A stretch of DNA of 5,722 nt from Gammaproteobacteria bacterium (GTDB taxonomy: Bacteria; Pseudomonadota; Gammaproteobacteria; UBA9214), in NCBI GenBank assembly GCA_030599705.1, contig JAUVNM010000132.1, forward strand, positions 1-5,722. Direction: 5' to 3'. The notes under the pieces were generated by a model. It did not search any database and was not told where the DNA came from. It saw only the letters and a list, made by a program, of their open reading frames with translations. The position numbers and the translations under genes were made by a program. Of the stretch, positions 1-5,680 are shown piece after piece. Position 1 is the stretch's first letter. The number at the start of each line of letters is the position of its first letter.

Positions 1-593
1 GGCAACACGGGCTGAGTGTCAATCAACTGGCCGGGATGAATGCCATTCGCTCACCCCACACGATCTACACCGGCCAGCGCCTGCGTGTCCGTCCGGACGG
101 CAAGGCGGCGTCGGCAACACCGCGACCGAAACCGGCCGCGCAGCCAGCGGCCCGGCCTGCACCGCAACCCGCCACCGCACCGCCACCGGCCGGTAAACCG
201 GCCCCGCAGCTGCCGGCCGTGGTCAAACACTGGGTCTGGCCAACGCAGGGGCGCTTGATAAATGGCTACAATCCGACAGCATCTGGCAAGAAAGGTATTG
301 ATATTTCAGGGAAAAAAGGCCAGCCGGTGATGGCGGCGGCGACCGGGAAAGTGGTCTATTCTGGCAGTGGACTTGTCGGTTACGGGCGACTTATCATTAT
401 AAAACATAATGAAACACTGTTGAGCGCCTACGGACACAACAGCAAACTGCTGGTTTCGGAAGGTGAGTACGTCCAGGCAGGACAGGTAATCGCCAACATG
501 GGCAGCAGCGGGACGGACCGCACCCGGTTGTATTTCGAAATACGCAAGAACGGGAAACCGGTAAACCCGTTGCGTTATCTGCCCAGAGGATAG
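1..593 (+). CDS. nlpD: NlpD-type murein hydrolase activator (LysM + degenerate LytM/M23), 5' truncated
   Basis: The frame is open from the window edge (first full codon at 3), so the ATG at 36 is internal and the true start lies upstream. The first residues (HGLSVNQLAGMNAIRS, then TIYTGQRLRV) are the second half of a LysM peptidoglycan-binding repeat. A low-complexity Pro/Ala/Lys linker follows (about nt 115-220), then a LytM/M23 domain from WPTQGRLINGY to the end (about nt 237-590). The zinc and catalytic positions are lost: the usual HxGxD reads KKGID, and the usual HLHFE reads RLYFE. The His in YGHN remains. This fits NlpD, which in E. coli is an inactive envelope factor that activates amidase AmiC during cell separation. 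The signal peptide and lipobox would be upstream and cannot be checked. rpoS follows directly, the classic nlpD-rpoS order, which strengthens the name. An active M23 peptidase is unlikely. Confidence 0.93.
   Translation, partial: QHGLSVNQLAGMNAIRSPHTIYTGQRLRVRPDGKAASATPRPKPAAQPAARPAPQPATAPPPAGKPAPQLPAVVKHWVWPTQGRLINGYNPTASGKKGIDISGKKGQPVMAAATGKVVYSGSGLVGYGRLIIIKHNETLLSAYGHNSKLLVSEGEYVQAGQVIANMGSSGTDRTRLYFEIRKNGKPVNPLRYLPRG
373..400 (+). promoter_or_regulatory. Possible rpoS promoter inside nlpD (weak)
   Basis: An A+T-rich island (391-414, only 3 G/C in 24 nt) stands out in a G+C-rich gene. TTGTCG (373-378) and CATTAT (395-400) are 16 nt apart and could be -35 and -10 boxes; TATAAA (398-403) and CATAAT (405-410) overlap the same island. 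In E. coli the main rpoS promoter lies inside nlpD, so one is expected here. The island also encodes the conserved LIIIKHN segment of the protein, so amino acid constraint may explain it. The boxes are poor matches. Confidence 0.2.
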
Positions 594-666
594 CCATACC
601 GACAGCCTTGCAACGTGATCGCAAGGTGCCCGACAGGTTGCAACAATAACAACGGCAGGATGGCCG
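594..666 (+). promoter_or_regulatory. rpoS leader: competing hairpins, AAN repeat and ribosome binding site
   Basis: This 73-nt gap between nlpD and rpoS holds three visible elements. CCTTGC (606-611) pairs with GCAAGG (621-626) around a 9-nt loop. TTGCAAC (608-614) can instead pair with GTTGCAA (637-643); the two helices share bases 608-611 and so exclude each other. AAC-AAT-AAC-AAC (642-653) is an (AAN)4 tract of the type bound by the distal face of Hfq. The AGGA Shine-Dalgarno (657-660) sits 6 nt before the ATG at 667. In E. coli, rpoS translation is controlled through a leader that binds Hfq and small RNAs; that this leader acts the same way is inference. Confidence 0.4.
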
Positions 667-1659
667 ATGGCAGATCAGCGCAAGGAATCTGACCATGCGC
701 GGGGGAGCAGGGCATCAGACCCTGATACCGTGCACGTTAAACCGGATACGTCCCCAGGGCAGGCCGGACAGGAGAGTGCGGCTGGAACCCGCAAGCCGCG
801 CAAGTCCAGCGCGTACACCTCATCAGAAAGCCATGATCCTACCCACCTGTATCTCAGCGAGATCGGCGCCTCCCCGTTACTGACCGCCGCAGAGGAAGTG
901 CATTACTCGCGCCTTGCGCAGAAGGGCGACGAGGAAGCGCGCAAGCACATGATCGAAAGTAACCTGCGACTGGTTGTCAAGATCGCGCGGCGCTACATGA
1001 ATCGCGGACTCGCGTTCCTCGACCTGATCGAGGAGGGCAACCTCGGCCTGATCCGTGCCGTCGAGAAATTCGATCCCGAACGCGGCTTCCGGTTTTCCAC
1101 CTATGCCACCTGGTGGATCCGCCAGACGATCGAGCGCGCCATTATGAACCAGACGCGCACCATTCGCCTGCCAATCCATATCGTCAAGGAAATCAACGTC
1201 TACCTGCGGGCGGCGCGCGGACTGGCACAGCAGCTCGATCATGAACCCAGCGCCGAGGAGATTGCCTCGCTGCTTGAAAAGCCAATCGACGATGTCGAAC
1301 GCATGCTCGGACTGAACGAGCGCGTGATCTCGACAGACACCAATATCATGGCGGACTCCGGCAAGACCCTGCTGGATACTATCCCGGACAACAACATGCC
1401 GGATCCAGCGGAATCACTGCAGGAAGACGACGTCCACACCAGTATCGATGAATGGCTCGGCAAACTGAATGACAAGCAGCGCGAGGTCGTGGAGCGCCGC
1501 TTCGGCCTGCACGGCCACTCGGTGTCCACGCTCGAAGAGGTCGGCCGGGAAATCGGCGTGACCCGTGAACGCGTCCGCCAGATCCAGATGGATGCCCTCA
1601 AGCGCCTCAAGAAGATCCTCGAGGCCGAGGGGTTTTCGATTGATGCACTGTTGAAGTAG
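667..1659 (+). CDS. rpoS: RNA polymerase sigma factor RpoS (sigma-38)
   Basis: Sigma-70 family factor that directs core RNA polymerase to stationary phase and general stress promoters. The 330 residues equal the length of E. coli RpoS. Residues 1-55 are a divergent, polar N-terminus. Region 1.2 follows (about 57-90, HLYLSEIGASPLLTAAEE), then region 2 (about 95-165) with NLRLVVKIARRY, DLIEEGNLGLIRAVEKF and the -10 recognition segment FRFSTYATWWIRQTIERA. Region 3 (about 166-250) starts with TRTIRLPIHIVKE; Lys174 matches the lysine (K173 in E. coli) needed for RssB-directed ClpXP turnover. Region 4 (about 264-318) ends in the helix-turn-helix LEEVGREIGVTRERVRQIQ. The ATG at 667 is chosen because AGGA lies 6 nt upstream and the next in-frame Met is residue 95, inside region 2. 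An ATG at 660 is out of frame and stops after 10 codons. RpoS rather than RpoD or RpoH follows from length, near-identical region 2-3 sequence and the nlpD neighbour. Confidence 0.97.
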   Translation: MADQRKESDHARGSRASDPDTVHVKPDTSPGQAGQESAAGTRKPRKSSAYTSSESHDPTHLYLSEIGASPLLTAAEEVHYSRLAQKGDEEARKHMIESNLRLVVKIARRYMNRGLAFLDLIEEGNLGLIRAVEKFDPERGFRFSTYATWWIRQTIERAIMNQTRTIRLPIHIVKEINVYLRAARGLAQQLDHEPSAEEIASLLEKPIDDVERMLGLNERVISTDTNIMADSGKTLLDTIPDNNMPDPAESLQEDDVHTSIDEWLGKLNDKQREVVERRFGLHGHSVSTLEEVGREIGVTRERVRQIQMDALKRLKKILEAEGFSIDALLK

Positions 1660-1744
1660 TCCCCTTTTCCGCTATTTTCCTACCAGTTAACCCGGGACTT
1701 TCCTCGCCCTGGTCAGGGAATAATTTCGTCCGGCATTTGCTATT

Positions 1745-1910
1745 GTCAGACTCCAATAGAATCGGGTCAGACTCTAATGGCGCTTACTTGAGACCAGACG
1801 ATCGTCATCCCGGCGCAGGCCGGGATCCAGAGATGCACCGATCATGGTTGTTTTTTTCTGGATTCCGGCCTGCGCCGGAATGACGAAAAAGTGCCATTCG
1901 GGTCAGACTC
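1745..1910 (+). repeat. GTCAGACTC direct repeats, three copies
   Basis: GTCAGACTC occurs at 1745-1753, 1766-1774 and 1902-1910. The last two are part of a longer exact 13-nt repeat, TCGGGTCAGACTC, at 1762-1774 and 1898-1910. The first two copies are 21 nt apart and share the pattern GTCAGACTCYAAT. The outer pair brackets the inverted palindromic repeats at 1803-1885, suggesting edges of a small non-autonomous mobile element or relics of one. No transposase is present. Similar GGGTCAGACTC-type sequences are, from memory, dispersed in some gammaproteobacterial genomes; that link is unverified. Confidence 0.6.
1803..1885. repeat. Inverted pair of REP-like palindromes (BIME-like or MITE-like)
   Basis: Two 28-nt arms (1803-1830 and 1858-1885) are inverted copies identical at 26 of 28 positions, separated by 27 nt that include seven T. 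Each arm is itself a hairpin: ATCCCGGC/GCCGGGAT (1807-1814, 1819-1826) and ATTCCGGC/GCCGGAAT (1862-1869, 1874-1881), each an 8-bp stem with a 4-nt loop. The only two differences between the arms are partners in the same base pair, so the stem is kept. This matches REP/BIME-style intergenic repeats. It lies 143 nt after rpoS and may cap or process that transcript, but it is not a standard intrinsic terminator, since no U-tract directly follows either stem. Confidence 0.85.
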
Positions 1911-1936
1911 GATCGATCAGTCCATGGAGTGGACGT

Positions 1937-2347
1937 ATGCCTGATAAAATCACTATTGCTTTGCTTGGGGTTCTTTGCGCGGTGTCTTCCGTGCAGGCGG
2001 GTAAGCTGTATTCGTGGAAGGACGAGTCCGGACAGTTGCAATATGGAGACTCTCCACCACCAGGAAGCCGCTACCGGGAACAGCATTTCCGGACCGGCAC
2101 CGGGCAGGGTGACATAACCGGCCATAAGGGGCTGCGGCGTAGTGAGCTCGATCTGCTCAGACAGTCTGACCAGCGTGAATCGACGCTCCTTAAGTCACGC
2201 CGAAGGGCATCAGGAAAGTACGCATCCGGAAAACAGCGCTGCTTGCAGATGACAGCGAATTATCATGATGCACTCGGTGAGCCTGGTGAAGACAACAGGA
2301 AAAAGGTCAAGGATGCCTACAAGCGGATGAAATCAGCATGCAGATAA
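1937..2347 (+). CDS. Small exported DUF4124-type protein
   Basis: A 136-residue protein of unknown function. The N-terminus is a signal peptide: short charged start MPDK, hydrophobic ITIALLGVLCAV, then SSVQA with probable cleavage after Ala21. The mature protein opens with KLYSWKDESGQLQYGDSPPP (23-42), the pattern typical of DUF4124 (aromatic-x-W-x-D-x-x-G-x-x-x-Y-x-D-x-P-P), common in exported proteobacterial proteins. The rest is charged and probably helical, with Cys102 and Cys135 as the only mature cysteines, a possible disulfide. The ATG at 1937 is chosen because GGAG (1926-1929) lies 7 nt before it and it gives the signal peptide. The open frame continues upstream to an ATG at 1844, but that would begin inside the repeat element and bury the signal sequence. 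The gene converges with the Mth938-type gene, leaving 18 nt between stops. No operon partner is visible, so its role cannot be inferred from context. Confidence 0.8.
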   Translation: MPDKITIALLGVLCAVSSVQAGKLYSWKDESGQLQYGDSPPPGSRYREQHFRTGTGQGDITGHKGLRRSELDLLRQSDQRESTLLKSRRRASGKYASGKQRCLQMTANYHDALGEPGEDNRKKVKDAYKRMKSACR

Positions 2348-2365
2348 AACAAACTTCCGCCTGAA

Positions 2366-2734
2366 TCAGTCAATCAGCAGGGCCGCCACCACATTGCGGT
2401 CTTCTGACAGCAGTATGTTGTAGGTTCGGCAGGCGGCGTGCGTATCCATTACTTCCACCCCGATGCCCTGTGTGAGAAACCCGGCCGTGTAGCGCGGGTC
2501 CGGGAAGTGCAGGGTGTTGCCCGTGCCGATCACGATGACCTCGGGTGTCAGTTCTTCCAGCCGGGCCAGGTGGGTGGCGGCCAGTTCCTCGAATCGCTCC
2601 GGCAGCCAGTCGGTGATGATTTGTTCCGGTGTCACAATGACGCTGGTGCGGATTACCTGGTCGTTGATGATGATCTCGCCCGGCGCATAGGCGCTGATGG
2701 TATTTCCCTCGGTCTGATCCTGGGAGAAGCGCAT
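2366..2734 (-). CDS. Mth938-domain (DUF498) protein
   Basis: A small single-domain protein of the Mth938/NDUFAF3-like family (Pfam PF04430). From the ATG at 2734 it has 122 residues and begins MRFSQDQTEGNTISAY, then IIINDQVIRTSVIVTP, the buried strand PEVIVIGTGNTLHFPDP, and the C-terminal signature GIGVEVMDTHAACRTYNILL followed by SEDRNVVAALL. These GTG and MDT-AA-RTYN motifs define the family. Bacterial members have no established biochemical role; mitochondrial NDUFAF3 assists complex I assembly, which should not be carried over. The start is uncertain: in-frame alternatives are ATG at 2746 and TTG at 2770 (134 residues), and none has a good Shine-Dalgarno. I prefer 2734 because homologues usually start close to this F-x-x-D segment. 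It is convergent with the DUF4124 gene and divergent from alaC. Confidence 0.85.
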   Translation of the reverse strand: MRFSQDQTEGNTISAYAPGEIIINDQVIRTSVIVTPEQIITDWLPERFEELAATHLARLEELTPEVIVIGTGNTLHFPDPRYTAGFLTQGIGVEVMDTHAACRTYNILLSEDRNVVAALLID

Positions 2735-2928
2735 AGCGGGAACCATACGCAGGCGGACCGGGGCAGACAAGGTGGGCAGCGACGGCGCTAGCTGGATATT
2801 CTCCTCGCTGAACCCGTCAATATCACCTTGAAGGAGTACTTGTTTCCCCTGGCGCTTTTCAGTAACTTAGTCAGTTCGAAAAGATTACTGTAAAAGCTTC
2901 ATTATCAACAAAATATCGGCTGACTGGC
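2735..2928. other. Divergent intergenic region upstream of alaC
   Basis: This region should hold promoters for the Mth938-type gene (minus) and alaC-hom (plus). The half nearest alaC (about 2855-2917) is A+T-rich, as expected of a promoter, but I could not settle on a -35/-10 pair. Ribosome-binding-like motifs appear on both strands: AAGGAG at 2831-2836 (plus) and GAGGAG at 2806-2801 (minus). Neither is followed by a well-spaced standard start of a recognisable gene. No riboswitch or classic attenuator (leader peptide plus terminator) was recognised. Confidence 0.4.
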
Positions 2929-4134
2929 GTGCTTGACGAATTTCCCCGCATCAAACGGTTACCCCCGTATGTCTTCAATATTGTCAATGATTTGAAGGCC
3001 GCGGCACGTGCGCGTGGCGAAGACATTATCGATTTCGGCATGGGGAACCCGGACCAGCCGACCCCGCAGCACATCGTCGACAAGCTGATCGAGGCGGCGC
3101 AGCGTGACGATACCCATCGCTATTCGCTGTCAAAGGGCATCCCGCGGCTGCGCAAGGCGATCTGTGACTGGTACGGGCGCCGCTATGACGTGAGCCTCGA
3201 TCCCGACCGCCACGCCATCGTCACTATCGGCTCCAAAGAAGGCCTGGCGCACCTCGCGCTGGCCACCGTGGGTCCCGGCGACGCGGTACTGGTGCCGAAT
3301 CCCGCGTACCCGATTCACCCCTACGGGTTTGCCATCGCCGGCGCCGATATCCGCCACGTGCCGTTGCGTCCGGACATCGATTTCTTCGCCGAGCTGGAAA
3401 AGGCCATCAAGGACTCCTGGCCGCGCCCGAAGATGCTGATCCTGAATTTCCCCGGCAACCCGACCACCCGGTGTGTTGAACTGGATTTCTTTGAAAGGGT
3501 CGTGGCCATTGCCCGCGAGCACGCTATCTGGGTCATCCAGGACCTCGCCTATGCCGACCTCGTGTTCGACGGTTACACGGCGCCCTCCATCTTGCAGGTC
3601 GATGGCGCAATGGACGTGGCCGTGGAGTTTTTCTCGCTGTCGAAAAGTTACAATATGCCGGGCTGGCGGGTCGGCTTCATGTGCGGCAACGAGACCCTGG
3701 TCGCGGCACTGGCGCGCATCAAGTCCTATCTGGACTACGGCATGTTTACCCCGATTCAGGTCGCGGCGATCACCGCGCTCGAGGGGCCGCAGGACTGCGT
3801 CCGGGAAATTGCCGAGACCTATCGCAGCCGGCGCGATACCCTGTGCGACGGACTGAACTCGCTGGGCTGGCCAGTAGAAAAACCCAGGGCGACCATGTTC
3901 GTCTGGGCACCGATCCCGGAAGCGTACCGGGAGATGGGTTCGCTGGAATTTTCCAAACGCTTGTTGGAGGAGGCCAGGGTAGCGGTTTCGCCGGGTATCG
4001 GTTTCGGTGAATACGGCGATGACTATGTGCGCTTCGGCCTGATTGAAAATGAACATCGAACGCGCCAGGCGATTCGCGGTATCCGCGAAATGTTCCGCAA
4101 GGATATCGACCAGGCGCGCGTCTCGGGAGGATAA
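2929..4134 (+). CDS. alaC: AlaC-type PLP-dependent aminotransferase (glutamate-pyruvate)
   Basis: Fold-type I (class I/II) aminotransferase, 401 residues, cytosolic. In E. coli AlaC transfers an amino group between glutamate and pyruvate to make alanine. Much of the sequence matches E. coli AlaC as recalled: RLPPYVFNI (10-18), GEDIIDFGMGNPD (30-42), VTIGSKEGLAHL (98-109), VPNPAYPIH (122-130) and VEFFSLSKSYNMPGWRVGF (232-250). Lys239 in SLSKS is the Schiff base lysine, Asn177 in GNPT and Asp205 in QDLAYAD contact the cofactor, and Arg368 in YVRFGLIEN is placed to bind the substrate carboxylate. The start is GTG at 2929: the family motif FPRIKRLPPYVFN begins five residues in, and no ATG, GTG or TTG exists between the upstream stop at 2863 and this codon. 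Its Shine-Dalgarno is weak. The stop is 5 nt before hom, so the two are almost certainly co-transcribed. Older annotations call this family an aspartate or LL-diaminopimelate aminotransferase; AlaC fits better. Confidence 0.92.
   Translation: MLDEFPRIKRLPPYVFNIVNDLKAAARARGEDIIDFGMGNPDQPTPQHIVDKLIEAAQRDDTHRYSLSKGIPRLRKAICDWYGRRYDVSLDPDRHAIVTIGSKEGLAHLALATVGPGDAVLVPNPAYPIHPYGFAIAGADIRHVPLRPDIDFFAELEKAIKDSWPRPKMLILNFPGNPTTRCVELDFFERVVAIAREHAIWVIQDLAYADLVFDGYTAPSILQVDGAMDVAVEFFSLSKSYNMPGWRVGFMCGNETLVAALARIKSYLDYGMFTPIQVAAITALEGPQDCVREIAETYRSRRDTLCDGLNSLGWPVEKPRATMFVWAPIPEAYREMGSLEFSKRLLEEARVAVSPGIGFGEYGDDYVRFGLIENEHRTRQAIRGIREMFRKDIDQARVSGG
4125..4131 (+). promoter_or_regulatory. Ribosome binding site of hom inside the alaC 3' end
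   Basis: GGGAGGA overlaps the last codons and stop of alaC and lies 8 nt before the GTG at 4140. It decides the hom start and implies translational coupling, since ribosomes ending alaC pass directly over it. Confidence 0.8.
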
Positions 4135-4139
4135 ATCTG

Positions 4140-5456
4140 GTGAATCCGGTTAATGTTGGCCTGCTGGGCCTGGGCACCGTGGGTGGCGGCACTTTCAATG
4201 TACTCAACCGCAATGCCGAGGAGATCACGCGGCGTGCCGGCCGCGGTATACAAATAAGCCAGGCGGCGGCGCGTGATTATGACCCGTCGGGCCTGCCGGG
4301 TATCGACGCCATCAGCGTATCTGATGATGCCTTTGCCGTGGTGGACAATCCGGATGTCGATATTATCGTCGAGCTGATCGGCGGTTACGAACCGGCGCGC
4401 GAACTGGTACTGAAGGCGATCGCCAACGGCAAGCACGTGGTGACCGCCAACAAGGCGCTGATCGCCACGCACGGCAACGAGATCTTTGCCGCCGCCCAGG
4501 AGCAGGGCGTGATGGTGGCCTTCGAGGCAGCCGTCGCCGGCGGTATCCCGATCATCAAGGCAATCCGCGAGGGCCTGGCCGCCAATGAAATCGAGTGGCT
4601 CGCCGGTATTATCAACGGCACCGGCAACTTTATCCTGACGGAGATGCGTGACAAGGGCCGCGAATTTGCCGACGTACTGAACGAGGCGCAGTCGCTGGGT
4701 TATGCCGAGGCCGATCCCACCTTTGATATCGAGGGCATCGATGCGGCCCACAAGTTGACCATTCTTGCCTCCATTGCCTTTGGGATCCCGCTGCAGTTCG
4801 ACAAGGTCTATACCGAGGGCATCAGCCGCATCACCCGCGAGGATGTTGAGTATGCCGCGGAATTCGGTTACCGGATCAAGCACCTCGGTTTTACCCGCCG
4901 TAGCGGCGCGGGAATCGAACTGCGTGTGCATCCCACTCTGATACCCGAGCGGCGCCTGATTGCCAACGTCGACGGCGTCATGAATGCCATACTGGTAAAC
5001 GCCGACGCCGTGGGCCCGACCCTGTATTATGGCGCCGGTGCCGGCGCCGAGCCGACTGCCTCGGCGGTGGTCGCGGACATCATCGACGTGGTGCGCACCC
5101 TGACGGCCGACCCGGAGAACCGGGTGCCGCACCTGGCATTCCAGCCGCACGCGCTGGTCGATGTGCCGATCCTGGGAATGGATGATGTGGAGACCGCCTA
5201 CTACCTGCGCATGCAGGCACAGGACAAGCCGGGCGTGCTGGCGGAAGTGACCCAGATCCTGGGAGACAGCGCGATCAGCATCGAGGCCATTCTGCAGAAA
5301 GAGCCAGGGCCGGGTGCGGCACAGGCCTCGATTATGCTGCTGACCCATGTAGTACAGGAGCGGCAGATGAACGCGGCCATCCGCAAGATCGAGGCGCTCG
5401 GGGCGATTCACGGGGACCTGACCCGGATACGCCTGGAACATCTGGATTGTGATTAA
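4140..5456 (+). CDS. hom: Homoserine dehydrogenase with C-terminal ACT domain
   Basis: Monofunctional enzyme, 438 residues, that reduces aspartate semialdehyde to homoserine with NAD(P)H, the branch-point step to threonine and methionine. The N-terminal Rossmann fold carries GLLGLGTVGGG (7-17). Conserved VTANKALIA (101-109) holds active-site Lys105. The catalytic domain has GIINGTGNFILTEM (156-169) and EADPTFDIEGIDAAHKLTIL (190-209); Glu190, Asp196, Asp201 and Lys205 align with the yeast enzyme's substrate and catalytic residues E208, D214, D219 and K223. An ACT domain covers about 354-430 (YLRMQAQDKPGVLAEVTQIL onward), expected to bind threonine for feedback inhibition. There is no aspartate kinase domain, so it is not a ThrA-type fusion. 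The GTG start is supported by GGGAGGA 8 nt upstream and by the glycine-rich motif beginning six residues later. alaC lies just upstream, and thrC begins 224 nt downstream after a repeat element. Confidence 0.97.
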   Translation: MNPVNVGLLGLGTVGGGTFNVLNRNAEEITRRAGRGIQISQAAARDYDPSGLPGIDAISVSDDAFAVVDNPDVDIIVELIGGYEPARELVLKAIANGKHVVTANKALIATHGNEIFAAAQEQGVMVAFEAAVAGGIPIIKAIREGLAANEIEWLAGIINGTGNFILTEMRDKGREFADVLNEAQSLGYAEADPTFDIEGIDAAHKLTILASIAFGIPLQFDKVYTEGISRITREDVEYAAEFGYRIKHLGFTRRSGAGIELRVHPTLIPERRLIANVDGVMNAILVNADAVGPTLYYGAGAGAEPTASAVVADIIDVVRTLTADPENRVPHLAFQPHALVDVPILGMDDVETAYYLRMQAQDKPGVLAEVTQILGDSAISIEAILQKEPGPGAAQASIMLLTHVVQERQMNAAIRKIEALGAIHGDLTRIRLEHLDCD

Positions 5457-5465
5457 ACAAGTATT

Positions 5466-5656
5466 AGCCACAGAGAGCACAGAGGACACAGAGGACACAG
5501 AGGACACAGAGAATAGAATATCAGCACCAGTTGCAGCCTGGTTGTCGGGTTATGCTGTTACACAGCCAGTCCGATATACAGTATTTATTTCAAAGCGTTT
5601 ATCCTCGGTGATCTCTGTGGCAATATTCTTTTGTTTCTCTGCGCCTCTGCGGTGAG
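5466..5656. repeat. Intergenic repeat element with inverted CACAGAG-type arms
   Basis: The left arm (5467-5513) and right arm (about 5612-5655) are inverted relative to each other. GCCACAGAGA (5467-5476) is the exact reverse complement of TCTCTGTGGC (5612-5621). The outer right part, 5636-5655, read on the minus strand gives CGCAGAGGC then GCAGAGAAA, a diverged version of the left 9-mers. About 98 nt of unrelated sequence lies between the arms, with no ORF I believe in. Sequences of this CCACAGAGG / CTCTGCGGTG type are, from memory, dispersed in intergenic regions of many environmental bacteria; function unknown. It separates hom from thrC, and I saw no intrinsic terminator in it. Confidence 0.7.
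5469..5513 (+). repeat. Five tandem 9-bp units, consensus CACAGAGGA
   Basis: Units start at 5469, 5478, 5487, 5496 and 5505. The middle three are exactly CACAGAGGA; the first ends GAG and the last ends GAA. The 9-bp period is a multiple of three, so any frame across it gives a three-residue peptide repeat (such as TED), which creates spurious ORFs on both strands. It forms the left arm of the larger inverted element. Confidence 0.95.
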
Positions 5657-5680
5657 ACTATTTTTTTAAAAGGTAACTGC

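Noticed and set aside
660..692. Ten-codon ORF from an ATG seven bases before the rpoS start
   Set aside because: Its ATG overlaps the rpoS Shine-Dalgarno and has no ribosome binding site at a usable distance; probably chance.
1705..1722. Possible rpoS terminator around CCCTGGTCAGGG
   Set aside because: The stem is 4-5 bp with a 4- or 2-nt loop and no T-run follows; too weak to call.
1844..1936. Longer N-terminus for the DUF4124-type protein
   Set aside because: It would start in the spacer of the palindromic repeat pair, run through its right arm and place the signal peptide internally. The ATG at 1937 has a good Shine-Dalgarno.
2840..2893. 17-codon ORF (TTG start) after AAGGAG upstream of alaC, considered as a leader peptide
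   Set aside because: Spacing from AAGGAG to TTG is only 3 nt, there are no threonine, alanine or isoleucine codon runs, and no terminator hairpin follows.
3130..4056. 308-residue open frame on the minus strand opposite alaC
   Set aside because: Shadow of a complete aminotransferase gene in G+C-rich DNA; composition is arginine, glycine and histidine rich with no domain pattern.
4023..5507. 494-residue open frame on the minus strand opposite hom
   Set aside because: It lies antisense to a clear homoserine dehydrogenase with catalytic residues in place. Its N-terminal SVSSVSSV run comes only from the 9-bp DNA repeat, and it shows no recognisable motif.
5449..5655. 68-residue open frame overlapping the hom stop, with a TED peptide repeat
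   Set aside because: The GTG start lacks a ribosome binding site and the frame simply translates the intergenic repeat element, ending inside its right arm.
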